64,000 nt of DNA from Paenibacillus lycopersici (GCF_010119935.1 NZ_CP048209.1:4343001-4407000), one strand, 5' to 3'; counted from the first letter of the stretch, positions 8,561-17,094 are shown. Made by a program: numbers and translations. The notes: generated by a model from the sequence alone, not told the origin.

Positions 8561-10510
8561 TTACGTCAATCCATGCAAAGCGGAAAAGCGCCCGCTCGGG
8601 CCATGGTCCCCTGCGGAGAAGGCAAGCAGCTGGAACGAAAGCGGAGGAAGGTCGAGCACCAGGCTGCAGGGCCTTCCGTGCCAAGCGGCCGCGGCGCTGG
8701 AGATCGTCTCGGACGCGTTCGACAAGGAGCCGCCATACTGCGCCGCATCGCTGTGCAGCACCGTTCTGTATTGGCCGGGCACGGGTACGCCGATACGATA
8801 CTCGGGGTAATGCCGGTTCGAGAAGTTGCAGACGATGACGGAGAAGTCCTGCTCGCCGTGGCCGCGCCGCATGAAGACGATGACGCTCTGGGCCGCGTTA
8901 TGGACGTCGATCCATTCGAAGCCGCCGGGGTCGCAGTCCCGCTCCCATAGCGATGGCAGTTCGCCGTACGCGCCGTTCAGCGCCTTGACGTAGTCGTGCA
9001 TCGCGCCGTGCTTCGGATAATCGAGCAGCATCCAATCGAGCGCTTCGTCGTATTTCCATTCGTCGAACTGGCCCCACTCGCCGCCCATGAAGAGCAGCTT
9101 CTTGCCGGGATGGGTCATCCAGTAGCCGTAGAACAGCCGCAATTGGGCGAATTTCTGTTCGTAGCTGCCGGACATTTTGTTCAAGAGCGACCGTTTGCCG
9201 TGCACGACTTCGTCGTGGGACAGCGGCAGCACGAAATTTTCGGAGAAGGCGTACACGAGCGAGAAGGTTATGAGATTGTGATGACGCATCCGTTCGGACG
9301 GATCGAGCGCCATGTACCGGAGCATGTCGTTCATCCAGCCCATGTTCCATTTGAAATTGAAGCCGAGTCCGCCCATGTACGTCGGAGACGTGACGGCCGG
9401 CCAAGCGGAAGAATCCTCAGCGATCATAAGCGCGTCTGGGTAGTAGTGGAACACCGTTTCGTTCAATCGTTTGAGAAAGCGGATCGCGTCGATATTCTCC
9501 GTTCCGCCGAAGTTGTTATAGGTGAGCATTTCAGGGGGTTTGTCGAAATGAAGGTCGATCATGCTGGCGACGGCATCCACGCGAAGGCCGTCGATATGAA
9601 ACACATCCATCCAATAGATGGCGTTCGAAATTAGAAAACTCTGCACTTCCGTGCGGCCGAAGTCGAAGGCGAGCGTGCCCCACAGCGGCTTCTCCGCCCG
9701 TTTCCAGTCCGCTCCCTCGTAGATCGGCGTGCCGTCGAACAGACGCAGCCCGTGATCGTCCTTGCAGAAGTGGCCCGGCACCCAGTCGAGGATGACGCCG
9801 ATGCCCGCCTGATGGCAGCGGTCGATCAAGTACATGAGCTGGGCCGGGGTCCCGAACCGGCTCGTTGCGGCGTAGTAGCCCGTCACCTGGTAGCCCCAGG
9901 ACATATCGAGCGGATGCTCCGTGACCGGAAGCAGCTCGATGTGCGTATAGCCCATTTCGGCTGCATATCCGACAAGTCCGTCCGCCATCTCCTCATAGGT
10001 CCAGAACAGTTCCTTGCCCCGGTTGCGCCAGGACGAGAGATGCACCTCGTAGATAAGCATTTTCTCGTGATACGGGCTCATCTCCTGCTTGCGCCGCTGC
10101 CAGTCGCCATCCTCCCATTCGTAATGGAACGCGTCGGATACGACGGAGCCGGTATCGGGCCTGAGCTCGGATTGGAAGGCGTACGGGTCCGCTTTCAGTT
10201 GACGGGCGCCGGTCGAGGCGTGAATCTCGTACTTGTATACCGTACCCGGCTCGAGGTTGGGCACGAACAAGCTCCATACGCCGGTCTCGCCGATGCGTTC
10301 CATGCCGTGCCGCGCGCCCTGCCACTCGTTGAAGTCGCCGACCACGCATACGTTCCGGGCATTGGGCGCCCACACCGTGAAACGAACGCCGTATTCGTCG
10401 GCCAGCCGGATCGGATGCGCGCCGAATGTGCGGTAGCTGTGAAACAGGCTGCCTTTGTTAAACAAATACATATCGCGCAATGAGATCCCGACGGTTGCTG
10501 CATTCGCCAT
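8561..10510 (-). CDS. glgB: 1,4-alpha-glucan branching enzyme
   Basis: GH13 enzyme (649 aa) that introduces alpha-1,6 branches into glycogen. It has the N-terminal CBM48 domain (FTVWAPNARNVCVVGDFN), then the TIM barrel with the four GH13 regions: VILDWVPGHF, GLRVDAVASM, MIAEDSS and PLSHDEVVHG. The Asp of region II, Glu of region III and Asp of region IV are present. The ATG at 10510 is about 13 nt from AAGGAGG, slightly long, so the start is moderately sure. It is the first gene of the glgB-C-D-A-GH15 operon. Confidence 0.95.
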   Translation of the reverse strand: MANAATVGISLRDMYLFNKGSLFHSYRTFGAHPIRLADEYGVRFTVWAPNARNVCVVGDFNEWQGARHGMERIGETGVWSLFVPNLEPGTVYKYEIHASTGARQLKADPYAFQSELRPDTGSVVSDAFHYEWEDGDWQRRKQEMSPYHEKMLIYEVHLSSWRNRGKELFWTYEEMADGLVGYAAEMGYTHIELLPVTEHPLDMSWGYQVTGYYAATSRFGTPAQLMYLIDRCHQAGIGVILDWVPGHFCKDDHGLRLFDGTPIYEGADWKRAEKPLWGTLAFDFGRTEVQSFLISNAIYWMDVFHIDGLRVDAVASMIDLHFDKPPEMLTYNNFGGTENIDAIRFLKRLNETVFHYYPDALMIAEDSSAWPAVTSPTYMGGLGFNFKWNMGWMNDMLRYMALDPSERMRHHNLITFSLVYAFSENFVLPLSHDEVVHGKRSLLNKMSGSYEQKFAQLRLFYGYWMTHPGKKLLFMGGEWGQFDEWKYDEALDWMLLDYPKHGAMHDYVKALNGAYGELPSLWERDCDPGGFEWIDVHNAAQSVIVFMRRGHGEQDFSVIVCNFSNRHYPEYRIGVPVPGQYRTVLHSDAAQYGGSLSNASETISSAAAAWHGRPCSLVLDLPPLSFQLLAFSAGDHGPSGRFSALHGLT

Positions 10511-10588
10511 AAAGCGCCATCCACCTCCTTAGCGTAGCTTCTTTGTTAAGGTTTTGTTATGAATACTAACGCAGCGCGATCATGCTTT

Positions 10589-10594
10589 CATTAT
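10589..10594 (-). promoter_or_regulatory. Probable -10 element of the glycogen operon
   Basis: A perfect TATAAT on the minus strand about 80 bp upstream of glgB. No convincing -35 hexamer sits 16-18 bp upstream, so the promoter may need an activator or may use another site nearby. Confidence 0.4.
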
Positions 10595-10636
10595 ACACGT
10601 CACGGTTAAAGTTGGCATCCAATTTTCAGAAAATTC

Positions 10637-11155
10637 TCATTGCTGGTTCAAGCCGTCTGAGTCCGAATCGGCTTCCGTTCGCTCGTCCGTTATCGCTTCG
10701 ATGTCGAACCGCCGGAGCGCTTCCGCGATTCGCGCGTGCATGCCGAGCAGCTGCCCGATCTGCCCTTCGTCCAGCGATTGAAGCGCGGCCGTCATCGCCC
10801 GGTAGGAGTAGGCCTGCCGGATCGATTTCCGCGCAAGCGCCTCCCCCTCGGCGGTCAGCGCGACGTTCACTTCCCGCCGGTTTCCTTCGGCTTGGACTCT
10901 CGTCACGGCGCCTGCCTGCACGAGTCCTTCCACGCTGACGCTGATCGTGCTCTTGGACGCCTGCAGCCGCTCTGTCAACTCTTTCAACGTGAGACCGGGC
11001 GAGCGAAACAGCGTATTCACGATGGACATCCCGAGCATCGTCAATCCGACGCTTTCCGCGTTGCGGCGCGTCAATTCGGAGGTCGCGCGCGTGACGGCCA
11101 TGAACGACTGCAGCACCTCGATCGCTTGTTCGACTTGCGGATCAGCGTATTTCAT
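10637..11155 (-). CDS. MarR family transcriptional regulator
   Basis: A 172-aa winged-helix protein. The DNA-binding part spans about residues 40-105: SPGLTLKELTERLQASKSTI is the helix-turn-helix and VTRVQAEGNRREVNVALT the wing with its conserved NRRE arginines. The flanking helices at both ends fit MarR dimerisation. The ATG at 11155 follows GGGGAGGAA at 7 nt. It is divergent from the alcohol dehydrogenase gene, and palindromes lie between the two, so it probably represses itself and perhaps the dehydrogenase. The ligand is unknown. Confidence 0.9.
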   Translation of the reverse strand: MKYADPQVEQAIEVLQSFMAVTRATSELTRRNAESVGLTMLGMSIVNTLFRSPGLTLKELTERLQASKSTISVSVEGLVQAGAVTRVQAEGNRREVNVALTAEGEALARKSIRQAYSYRAMTAALQSLDEGQIGQLLGMHARIAEALRRFDIEAITDERTEADSDSDGLNQQ

Positions 11156-11201
11156 TCGATAGTTCCTCCCCTAACAGCTCGATAATAGACTGTCATACAC
11201 A

Positions 11202-11220
11202 TGAACAGTTCAACTACGAA
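11202..11220. promoter_or_regulatory. Candidate MarR operator
   Basis: TGAACAGTTCA is a perfect 11-bp palindrome (11202-11212). It overlaps a second, AGTTCAACT (11207-11215), and a GTTC-N5-CGAAC symmetry extends to 11220. Stacked palindromes just upstream of a MarR gene are a usual autoregulatory operator. No binding data exist in the sequence. Confidence 0.45.
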
Positions 11221-11288
11221 CTATATTAGAGCATGCCTCCTTTTCGGTCAATCTCGATCTCCCTCCGCGCGGACCGCTTCCGCTCGGC

Positions 11289-11318
11289 TTGACTTCGCTT
11301 TCGGGGAATCGCTACAAT
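11289..11318 (+). promoter_or_regulatory. Promoter of the iron alcohol dehydrogenase gene
   Basis: TTGACT (11289-11294) and TACAAT (11313-11318) are 18 bp apart and lie 30 bp before the start codon at 11349. This gives a short leader with the ribosome site GGAGG. Confidence 0.6.
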
Positions 11319-11348
11319 GATCGGAGTATAATTAACCGGAGGTGCGGC

Positions 11349-12515
11349 ATGCATTCATTCACGTTCCAGAATCCTACGAAAATCGTTTTCGGCAAAGGCA
11401 CGGTCTCGCAATTGGGCAGCTTGACGGAGCCGTTCGGCAAGACGGTTCTACTTGTATATGGGTCAGGCAGCATAAAAAGAACCGGATTGCATGACGAAGT
11501 CATGAACCAGCTCCAGTCGATCGGCGCAGCCGTCGTCGAGCTGGCCGGCATCGAGCCGAATCCGCGGCTGAGCTCCGTCAAGCGCGGCATCGAGCTGTGC
11601 CGCGAGCATAACGTCGACTTCGTTCTGGCCGTCGGCGGCGGCAGCGTGCTGGACGCGTCCAAGGCGATCGCGGCCGGCGTCCGCTATGACGGCGACGTCT
11701 GGGACTTCTTCATGCATAAGGCGGTCATCCGGGATGCGCTTCCAATGGGCGCTATTCTGACGCTGTCGGCTACCGGCTCGGAAATGAACGGCAATTCCGT
11801 CGTCTCCAACTGGGAAACGAAACAGAAGCGTTCGTTCGGCAGCCAGCATACTTACCCGCGTTTCTCCATTCTTGACCCGACGCTGACGTTCTCCGTTCCG
11901 CGCGACCAGACCGTCAACGGCATCGTCGACATCATGTCGCATGTTTTCGAGCAGTATTTCTCGCTGACGGCGGACGTCCCGCTGCAGGAGCGGCTGTGCG
12001 AATCTATCCTGCAGACCGTCATCGAGAATGCGGAAACCGCCCTCGACAAGCCGGACGATTACGCAGCCCGGGCGAACCTGATGCTGTGCGGCACGCTTGC
12101 CCTGAACGGCGGCCTGATCAGCGTCGGCATGGCCAATGACTGGGCGTCCCACGGCATCGAGCACGAAATCAGCGCGATCTATGATATTCCGCACGGCGCC
12201 GGCTTGTCCATCGTATTCCCGAATTGGATGAAATACGTGTACAACGAACGGGTCGAGCGATTCGCGCAGTACGCGGAACGCGTCTGGGGCATCGAGCGCG
12301 GCAGCAAATCCGACGAGGACATGGCGCTCGCCGGCATTTCCGCGACGCGCGCCTTCTTCACCCGGATCGGGGCGCCGGCGACGCTGTCGTTCTACGATAT
12401 CGGCGAGGAGCATCTCGACGTCATGGCGCGGGAAGCGGTGCTGTTCGGGCCGCTCGGCAATTTCAAGAAGCTGAACCAAGAGGACGTGAAAGAAATTTTG
12501 ACCATGGCGCTGTAG
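11349..12515 (+). CDS. Iron-containing alcohol dehydrogenase (YugJ/YqhD/butanol dehydrogenase type)
   Basis: A 388-aa group III alcohol dehydrogenase that would interconvert aldehydes and alcohols with NAD(P)H. It has the N-terminal Rossmann-like half with FGKGTVSQLG, LLVYGSGSIKRTG and the dinucleotide motif AVGGGSVLDASKAIA. The C-terminal helical half has metal-ligand histidines in IMSHVFEQYF, ASHGIEHEIS and DIPHGAGLSIVFP. The frame opens 20 codons upstream, but ATG 11349 has CCGGAGGTG in place and matches the conserved MHSFTFQNPTKIVFGKG. It is divergent from marR; cofactor choice is not settled. Confidence 0.92.
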   Translation: MHSFTFQNPTKIVFGKGTVSQLGSLTEPFGKTVLLVYGSGSIKRTGLHDEVMNQLQSIGAAVVELAGIEPNPRLSSVKRGIELCREHNVDFVLAVGGGSVLDASKAIAAGVRYDGDVWDFFMHKAVIRDALPMGAILTLSATGSEMNGNSVVSNWETKQKRSFGSQHTYPRFSILDPTLTFSVPRDQTVNGIVDIMSHVFEQYFSLTADVPLQERLCESILQTVIENAETALDKPDDYAARANLMLCGTLALNGGLISVGMANDWASHGIEHEISAIYDIPHGAGLSIVFPNWMKYVYNERVERFAQYAERVWGIERGSKSDEDMALAGISATRAFFTRIGAPATLSFYDIGEEHLDVMAREAVLFGPLGNFKKLNQEDVKEILTMAL

Positions 12516-12598
12516 CGGCAAGCGGCAGACTGCAAGCAGCAACAACGGCAGGCAGCAGGCCGGATCAAGCAATTCATTCGACGCATCTCGCATGCCAT

Positions 12599-12652
12599 GC
12601 AATGGCCTCGATACCGCCGACCGCTTCCGGGCGGCGGTATCGAGGCCATTGC
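12599..12652. repeat. Perfect 20-bp inverted repeat after the dehydrogenase gene
   Basis: Arms 12599-12618 and 12633-12652 are exactly complementary (GCAATGGCCTCGATACCGCC and its complement) around a 14-base spacer. It lies about 85 bp after the dehydrogenase stop and would form a very stable hairpin, but no T-run follows. It may block transcription or shield the 3' end. The remaining 12516-12800 bases hold no gene I can support. Confidence 0.7.
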
Positions 12653-12802
12653 TTTATGCGTTGCGATGCGGCAAACGCGGCAATTTCCGTTCACGCGGCA
12701 AGCGGCTGCAGGGAAAAGGCGTCCCGATCGAGAAGTGGATAGCAGCGCTGCTTTACAGCTTATCGGGATCGATTCTTTACAGCCTATTGGAGGGTGAAGC
12801 CG

Positions 12803-13837
12803 TTGGAAGTGAAACACCGGATCGAGGATTCCATTCTTACGACGCATCTGGAGCACGAATACGGGATACCGATTGAACGCATCCGCTTCATTCCGATGGG
12901 AGATTCGGCTTATTCGTATCGGGTGGATTGCGCGAACGGCGAACGCCGCTATCTCAAATTGTTCGACTCGGCGAACGGCCGGCAGCTCCGAAGCATCGAG
13001 CGCCTTCGGCAGTATTTGCCGGCCACTTGGCACATGCATCATCGCGGCCTTTTCCGGTATTTGACCTACCCGTTTCCGAATCGGAACGGGCAATTCGCGA
13101 CCCGTTTCCATGGCATAACGGCGGTGCTGTTTAACTTCATCGACGGAGAGACGCTGGCTGACGCCTATCCCTTCTCCGAAGCGATCGTCGCACGGATCGC
13201 GGCGGCGGCGGCGGCCATCCATCGGCTTGCCCCGTTGATCGACAAGACGAGTCTCGTGTCCGAAACCTACGATCTTTCCTTTGAAACCGAGTTGAAGACA
13301 TGCCTGACGGCGCTTGAAACGACCGCCGTCTTCGCCAATCCGATCCTGTCGGATTTGCAGGCGTCGCTGTTGCCGAAGCTGGCGCAGATCCGCGGCTTGA
13401 TGACGCTCCTGCATCGGCTTCGCGATGCGGCGGTAGCCGATCCCAAAGCGCATGTATTATGCCATGGCGACATGTGGGGCGGAAATCTGATCCGAAACGA
13501 CAATGACTTGTATGTTGTCGACTGGGAGTCGATGCTGCTCGCGCCGCCGGAATTCGATTTCATCGGTTACATGGGCGAAGAGTTCGGCGTGTTCTTGACC
13601 GCGTACGAGCGGCAGCTTGGGCGCGCCGTGACGGTCAATCCGGACCTTTTGCGATTCTATGCCTATCGCCATCATCTTCGGAATCTGACCAACTGGCTAA
13701 TGAACCTTCTCTACCGCAACACGGAGGATGCCCAGAACGCGAATGATCTGGAGATGATCCTCCATCATTGCATGGACCGCTGGGACAGCGTCGAATTCAA
13801 GGTCGGGGCAGTCGAGGAGCTGTTGCGGCATCGGTGA
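12803..13837 (+). CDS. Aminoglycoside-phosphotransferase-fold kinase
   Basis: A 344-aa APH/choline-kinase-like protein. The N-lobe runs to about residue 120 (YSYRVDCANGERRYLKLFDS with the ATP-anchoring Lys). The C-lobe carries the Brenner motif LCHGDMWGGNLI and the metal-binding DWESMLLAPPEFD. These are the catalytic HGD/N and DxD positions, so it should be active on a small hydroxylated substrate. The longest frame starts with a GTG at 12794 that overlaps the ribosome site GGAGGG; TTG at 12803, 8 nt from it, is the more likely start (GTG 12809 also possible). The substrate cannot be named. Confidence 0.8.
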   Translation: MEVKHRIEDSILTTHLEHEYGIPIERIRFIPMGDSAYSYRVDCANGERRYLKLFDSANGRQLRSIERLRQYLPATWHMHHRGLFRYLTYPFPNRNGQFATRFHGITAVLFNFIDGETLADAYPFSEAIVARIAAAAAAIHRLAPLIDKTSLVSETYDLSFETELKTCLTALETTAVFANPILSDLQASLLPKLAQIRGLMTLLHRLRDAAVADPKAHVLCHGDMWGGNLIRNDNDLYVVDWESMLLAPPEFDFIGYMGEEFGVFLTAYERQLGRAVTVNPDLLRFYAYRHHLRNLTNWLMNLLYRNTEDAQNANDLEMILHHCMDRWDSVEFKVGAVEELLRHR

Positions 13838-13895
13838 TCGCGGGACGTACTGCTAACCCCATCGCATGCCATGGGAACATCCCGTTTATTACGCG

Positions 13896-13939
13896 AAAGG
13901 ACCTCAACTTCCACTGCGAAGTGGAAGTTGAGGTCCTTT
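13896..13939. terminator. Bidirectional terminator between the APH-fold gene and murA
   Basis: Perfect 20-bp stem (AAAGGACCTCAACTTCCACT and complement) closed by a GCGA tetraloop, with T-rich 3' ends in both directions. It sits between two convergent genes, so it can serve both. Confidence 0.88.
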
Positions 13940-14023
13940 TCTCGAAGAAATTCGGTTCTATGCGGGACTCCGAACAATCAGAATCCGGCTTCTGGGACAG
14001 CCCCGTATGACGATGCCTATCCC

Positions 14024-15322
14024 TTACTTGCTCATCCGCAGCGAAGCGACATGCGCGATCTGCTCGTCGGAGTCGAACATGCCGATGTTCGCGCCGAGCG
14101 AACGGAACTGGCCGACAACGTCCTCGTAGCCCCGTTCGATATGCTGGACGCCGGCAATCGTCGTCGTGCCTTCGGCGCAAAGTCCTGCAATGATGAGGCA
14201 TGTGCCCGCCCGGACGTCCGACGCGTGCACGAGCGCGCCGTGCAGCGGCTGTCCGCCGTTCACGAACGCAACGCCGGAGCGGACTTTAATGCTCGCCCCC
14301 ATCCGGCCGAGCTGCGCCGCATGATTGAATCGGGACGGATATATGCGGTCGCCGACGATGCTTTTGCCGGCCGCTTGCGTCAGCAGCGCCGTTAACGGCT
14401 GCTGCAGATCGGTCGCGAAGCCGGGATACATCGCCGTGCGGACGCGCGTCGCCCGCAGCGCGCCCGTCGACCGCGCCGTCACCGCATGCTCGGTCGTTTC
14501 GATGTCCATGCCGATTTCGCGCAGCTTGGCGATGCAAGAGGACATATGCTCCGGAATGACGTCCTGCACGGTAATGCAGCCGCCCGTCGCGCCGGCCGCC
14601 ATCAGGAAAGCGCCGGCGATGAGACGATCCGGGATCACGGTGTACGTGCATCCTTTCAAGGACGTCACGCCTTCGATCCGAATATGATCCGTGCCCGCTC
14701 CGACGATGCGCGCGCCCATCCGGTTGAGCAAATTAGCCGTATCCGTCACTTCGGGATCGCGCGCCGCGCCGAGGAGCACCGTCGTGCCTTTGGCGAGAAC
14801 GGCGGCCAGCATCGCATTGATCGTCGCGCCGCTCGTAATCGTATCGAAATAGATGACGGCGCCTTCCAGCGCCGCCGCCTTGACTTCGTAATGCCGGTCA
14901 TGGAAGGTGAACGTCGCGCCAAGCTGCTTCAATGCTTTGATATGCTGATCCATCGGACGGCTGACGAAGTCGTCTCCGCCCGGATAGCCGACGGATACGC
15001 TGCCGAATTTGGCCAATAGCGCGCCGATGAAATAATAGGCCGTCCGGAACGAAGAGGATCGGACCGGGTCGAACTCCGTGCTGCTGACGCCGCTTCCGTC
15101 GACCGTTACGCTGCCGTCGGGATGCCGCTCGATATGAAGCCCGATCTCCTTGCCCAGCCCGTCGATTACCCGCAAGTCGGCGATATCGGGGATGCCGAGC
15201 AGGGTGACGGGCCCATCCGCCATGCAGGCCGCCGCGAACAGCGCGAGCGCGCTGTTCTTGGAGCCGGGAATTTTAACGCTGCCTTGAAGCGGCGCGGATC
15301 GTTCAACTTTAATCGCTCTCAT
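14024..15322 (-). CDS. murA: UDP-GlcNAc 1-carboxyvinyltransferase (MurA) with Asp at the catalytic Cys position
   Basis: Transfers enolpyruvate to UDP-GlcNAc, the first committed step of peptidoglycan synthesis. The 432-aa protein has SKNSALALFAA (Lys22, Asn23), PGFATDLQQPLTALL with the conserved Asp, and the C-terminal HIERGYEDV. The loop normally reading PGGCAIGSRP reads PGGDDFVSRP: residue 117 is Asp (codon 14972-14974) where the fosfomycin-reactive Cys115 stands in Escherichia coli. ATG 15322 follows AAGGAG at 6 nt and overlaps the deoR end by 14 bp. It may be the second MurA paralogue of this genome rather than the main one; the window cannot tell. Confidence 0.93.
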   Translation of the reverse strand: MRAIKVERSAPLQGSVKIPGSKNSALALFAAACMADGPVTLLGIPDIADLRVIDGLGKEIGLHIERHPDGSVTVDGSGVSSTEFDPVRSSSFRTAYYFIGALLAKFGSVSVGYPGGDDFVSRPMDQHIKALKQLGATFTFHDRHYEVKAAALEGAVIYFDTITSGATINAMLAAVLAKGTTVLLGAARDPEVTDTANLLNRMGARIVGAGTDHIRIEGVTSLKGCTYTVIPDRLIAGAFLMAAGATGGCITVQDVIPEHMSSCIAKLREIGMDIETTEHAVTARSTGALRATRVRTAMYPGFATDLQQPLTALLTQAAGKSIVGDRIYPSRFNHAAQLGRMGASIKVRSGVAFVNGGQPLHGALVHASDVRAGTCLIIAGLCAEGTTTIAGVQHIERGYEDVVGQFRSLGANIGMFDSDEQIAHVASLRMSK

Positions 15323-16121
15323 GGTTTGCTCCTTCGTTCGAATCGTATTCATCCGCAATTTTCACTTGAATGTTTCGGCTCTCGATTTCGCGCACGAACT
15401 TCTCGGAAGCGCCCTGGTCGGTAATCAGCAGATCGATTTGATGCAGCTGAACGGACCCGGCGAACATCTGCACGCCGATCTTCTCGTGCGGCGCCAGGCA
15501 TATCGTGCGTCTGGACGCTTCGGAGACGGCGCGCGTCAAAGCGGCGCCTTCGGGCGTCGACGTGCTGACGCCGTTCAGCGCGATTCCGCCTCCGGTAATA
15601 AATCCGATATCGTAATTGAACTTTCCGATCATTTCGAAGGCAATCGTGTCGATCAGGCTGTCGCCGGCGGATCGAAGCTTGCCTCCAATGAGATACGATT
15701 CGATATGGCTCCGGTTTCGAATGTTTTCGGCGATCGTCAGCGCGTTCGTAATGACCGTGAACGGAATATCCTCAGGCAAGTGGCGCAGCATTCCGTAATG
15801 AATGCCCGCCCCGCCGATAAATACGGTATCGTTCATTTGAATCAGCGATGCCGCGTAACGCGATATCGCGTCCTGATGCGGGGCCGCTTCTCCATACCGG
15901 ATGGACCGGGGCTGGGACAGCGTGCGCACCTTGGGCAGCGGAGACAGCGGAATCGCGCCTCCGTACGTCTTCTGCAGCAAGCCTTGCTCCTCCATGATCG
16001 TCAGGTCGCGCCTGATCGAGTCGATGGAAATCTGAAATCGGCCGGCCAAGTCCTTGGCGATGACTCTCCGGTCCGCGGCAAGCAGCTCCAATATGCGCTG
16101 CCTTCGTTCTTCGGCTAACAT
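15309..16121 (-). CDS. DeoR family transcriptional regulator
   Basis: A 270-aa repressor-type protein. The N-terminal helix-turn-helix (about residues 6-57: RRQRILELLAADRRV, FQISIDSIRRDLTIME) is followed by the DeoR sensor domain with TFIGGAGIHYG-like phosphate-binding residues, FNYDIGFITGGGI and the C-terminal DLLITDQGASEKF. DeoR proteins usually sense a phosphorylated sugar. ATG 16121 has GGGGGAATAAG before it. It overlaps murA, which is unusual company for this family and suggests that it controls this murA copy. Confidence 0.92.
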   Translation of the reverse strand: MLAEERRQRILELLAADRRVIAKDLAGRFQISIDSIRRDLTIMEEQGLLQKTYGGAIPLSPLPKVRTLSQPRSIRYGEAAPHQDAISRYAASLIQMNDTVFIGGAGIHYGMLRHLPEDIPFTVITNALTIAENIRNRSHIESYLIGGKLRSAGDSLIDTIAFEMIGKFNYDIGFITGGGIALNGVSTSTPEGAALTRAVSEASRRTICLAPHEKIGVQMFAGSVQLHQIDLLITDQGASEKFVREIESRNIQVKIADEYDSNEGANHESD

Positions 16122-16157
16122 CTTATTCCCCCATGGCCGTTTCCTTTTTCTTCTCCT

Positions 16158-16187
16158 ATCCTATTCCGTATGATTCAGGATTGTCAA
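16158..16187 (-). promoter_or_regulatory. Promoter of deoR-murA
   Basis: On the minus strand TTGACA (16182-16187) stands 18 bp before TAGGAT (16158-16163), 37 bp upstream of the deoR start. Confidence 0.55.
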
Positions 16188-16245
16188 TCAGCCATTCGTC
16201 TTGTTTCTGGTTGTTTCATGATTTTGTAACATCATCAACGCCAGA

Positions 16246-16341
16246 AACGCTGGGAAGGCCGAAAAGCAACGCTGGGAACGCCGAAAAGCAACGCCGGGAC
16301 CGACGCTGCTTCTTCCTTCTTCTTTCTTCCTTCTTCCTTCC
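16246..16341. repeat. Short 22-bp tandem repeat followed by a C/T-rich tract
   Basis: Two near-identical 22-bp units (AACGCTGGGAAGGCCGAAAAGC at 16246-16267 and again at 16268-16289) and a degenerate third (16290-16309) precede a run of TTCTTCC-like sequence to 16341. No gene is supported in 16190-16389. Confidence 0.6.
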
Positions 16342-16389
16342 GGAGGTCAACCATGTAGATCGGCTGAATGAAGTGCCGTTAACGGCGAA

Positions 16390-17094
16390 TCACGTAATGA
16401 GCCTGGCAACCAGAAAGGCGATTCCCGCCGCCAATCCCCCGACAAGCGCGGTTTGAACGGCGCTCTTCCACGGTTTGGAGCCCGTCAATTTGCCTTTGCC
16501 GTAACCGAATCCGAATAACGCGAGCAGCGTCGCGATAACCGACACGAGCAGCGCCGAAGCTGCGCGATGCACGAGCATATACGGAAGCAGCGGAATAATT
16601 CCCCCGACGATATAGGACAGTCCGATCGTAACGGAACTGTTCCGGGCTCGCTTGGGCTCAGGCTCTTCAAGACCGAGCTCGTGTTTCATCATGAAGGCCG
16701 TCCACCGCTGCGGATCGCTGCTGATTTCCTTCACGGCCTCCCCGACAACCGGCTCGCTCAGCCCCCATTCCCGCAGCAATTCGGCTACTTCTTCCCTCTC
16801 GCGCTCCGGCAGCTCGACGATCTCCCGGCGTTCCCTCTCCAGCTCGTGCTCGTAATGCTCCCGTTCCGTTCTCGCGGCCAAATAGCCGCCTAACCCCATG
16901 GCGATCGACCCTGCGGCGATCTCGGCCAGCCCGGCGATAACGACGACATTCGTTCCCGAGACGGAGCCCGACAGTCCTGCGGCCAGCGCGAACGGGACCG
17001 TTAATCCGTCCGACATCCCGATGACGATGTCGCGAATGGCGTCGGAAGCCATGAAATGTTTCTCGATATGCGGGTTGTTCTCCGGTTCCGCCAA
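16390..17094 (-). CDS. VIT1/CCC1 family iron or manganese transporter
   Basis: A 234-aa membrane protein of the vacuolar iron transporter family, which moves Fe2+ or Mn2+ out of the cytosol. It has the signature IVIGMSDGLTVPFALAAGLS and an AAGSIAMGLGGYLAARTE segment in the first helices. A charged cytoplasmic metal-binding region follows (about residues 70-150, many Glu), then the last helices VGGIIPLLPYM and KSAVQTALVGGLAAGI. Translation most likely starts at TTG 17094, 9 nt from AAGGAGGGG. It stands alone on the minus strand after the ABC exporter gene. Confidence 0.88.
   Translation of the reverse strand: MAEPENNPHIEKHFMASDAIRDIVIGMSDGLTVPFALAAGLSGSVSGTNVVVIAGLAEIAAGSIAMGLGGYLAARTEREHYEHELERERREIVELPEREREEVAELLREWGLSEPVVGEAVKEISSDPQRWTAFMMKHELGLEEPEPKRARNSSVTIGLSYIVGGIIPLLPYMLVHRAASALLVSVIATLLALFGFGYGKGKLTGSKPWKSAVQTALVGGLAAGIAFLVARLIT

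Noticed and set aside
12392-13453. 353-codon minus-strand frame over the dehydrogenase end and APH-fold gene
   Set aside because: It crosses the strong hairpin, lies antisense to a clear kinase and shows shadow composition.
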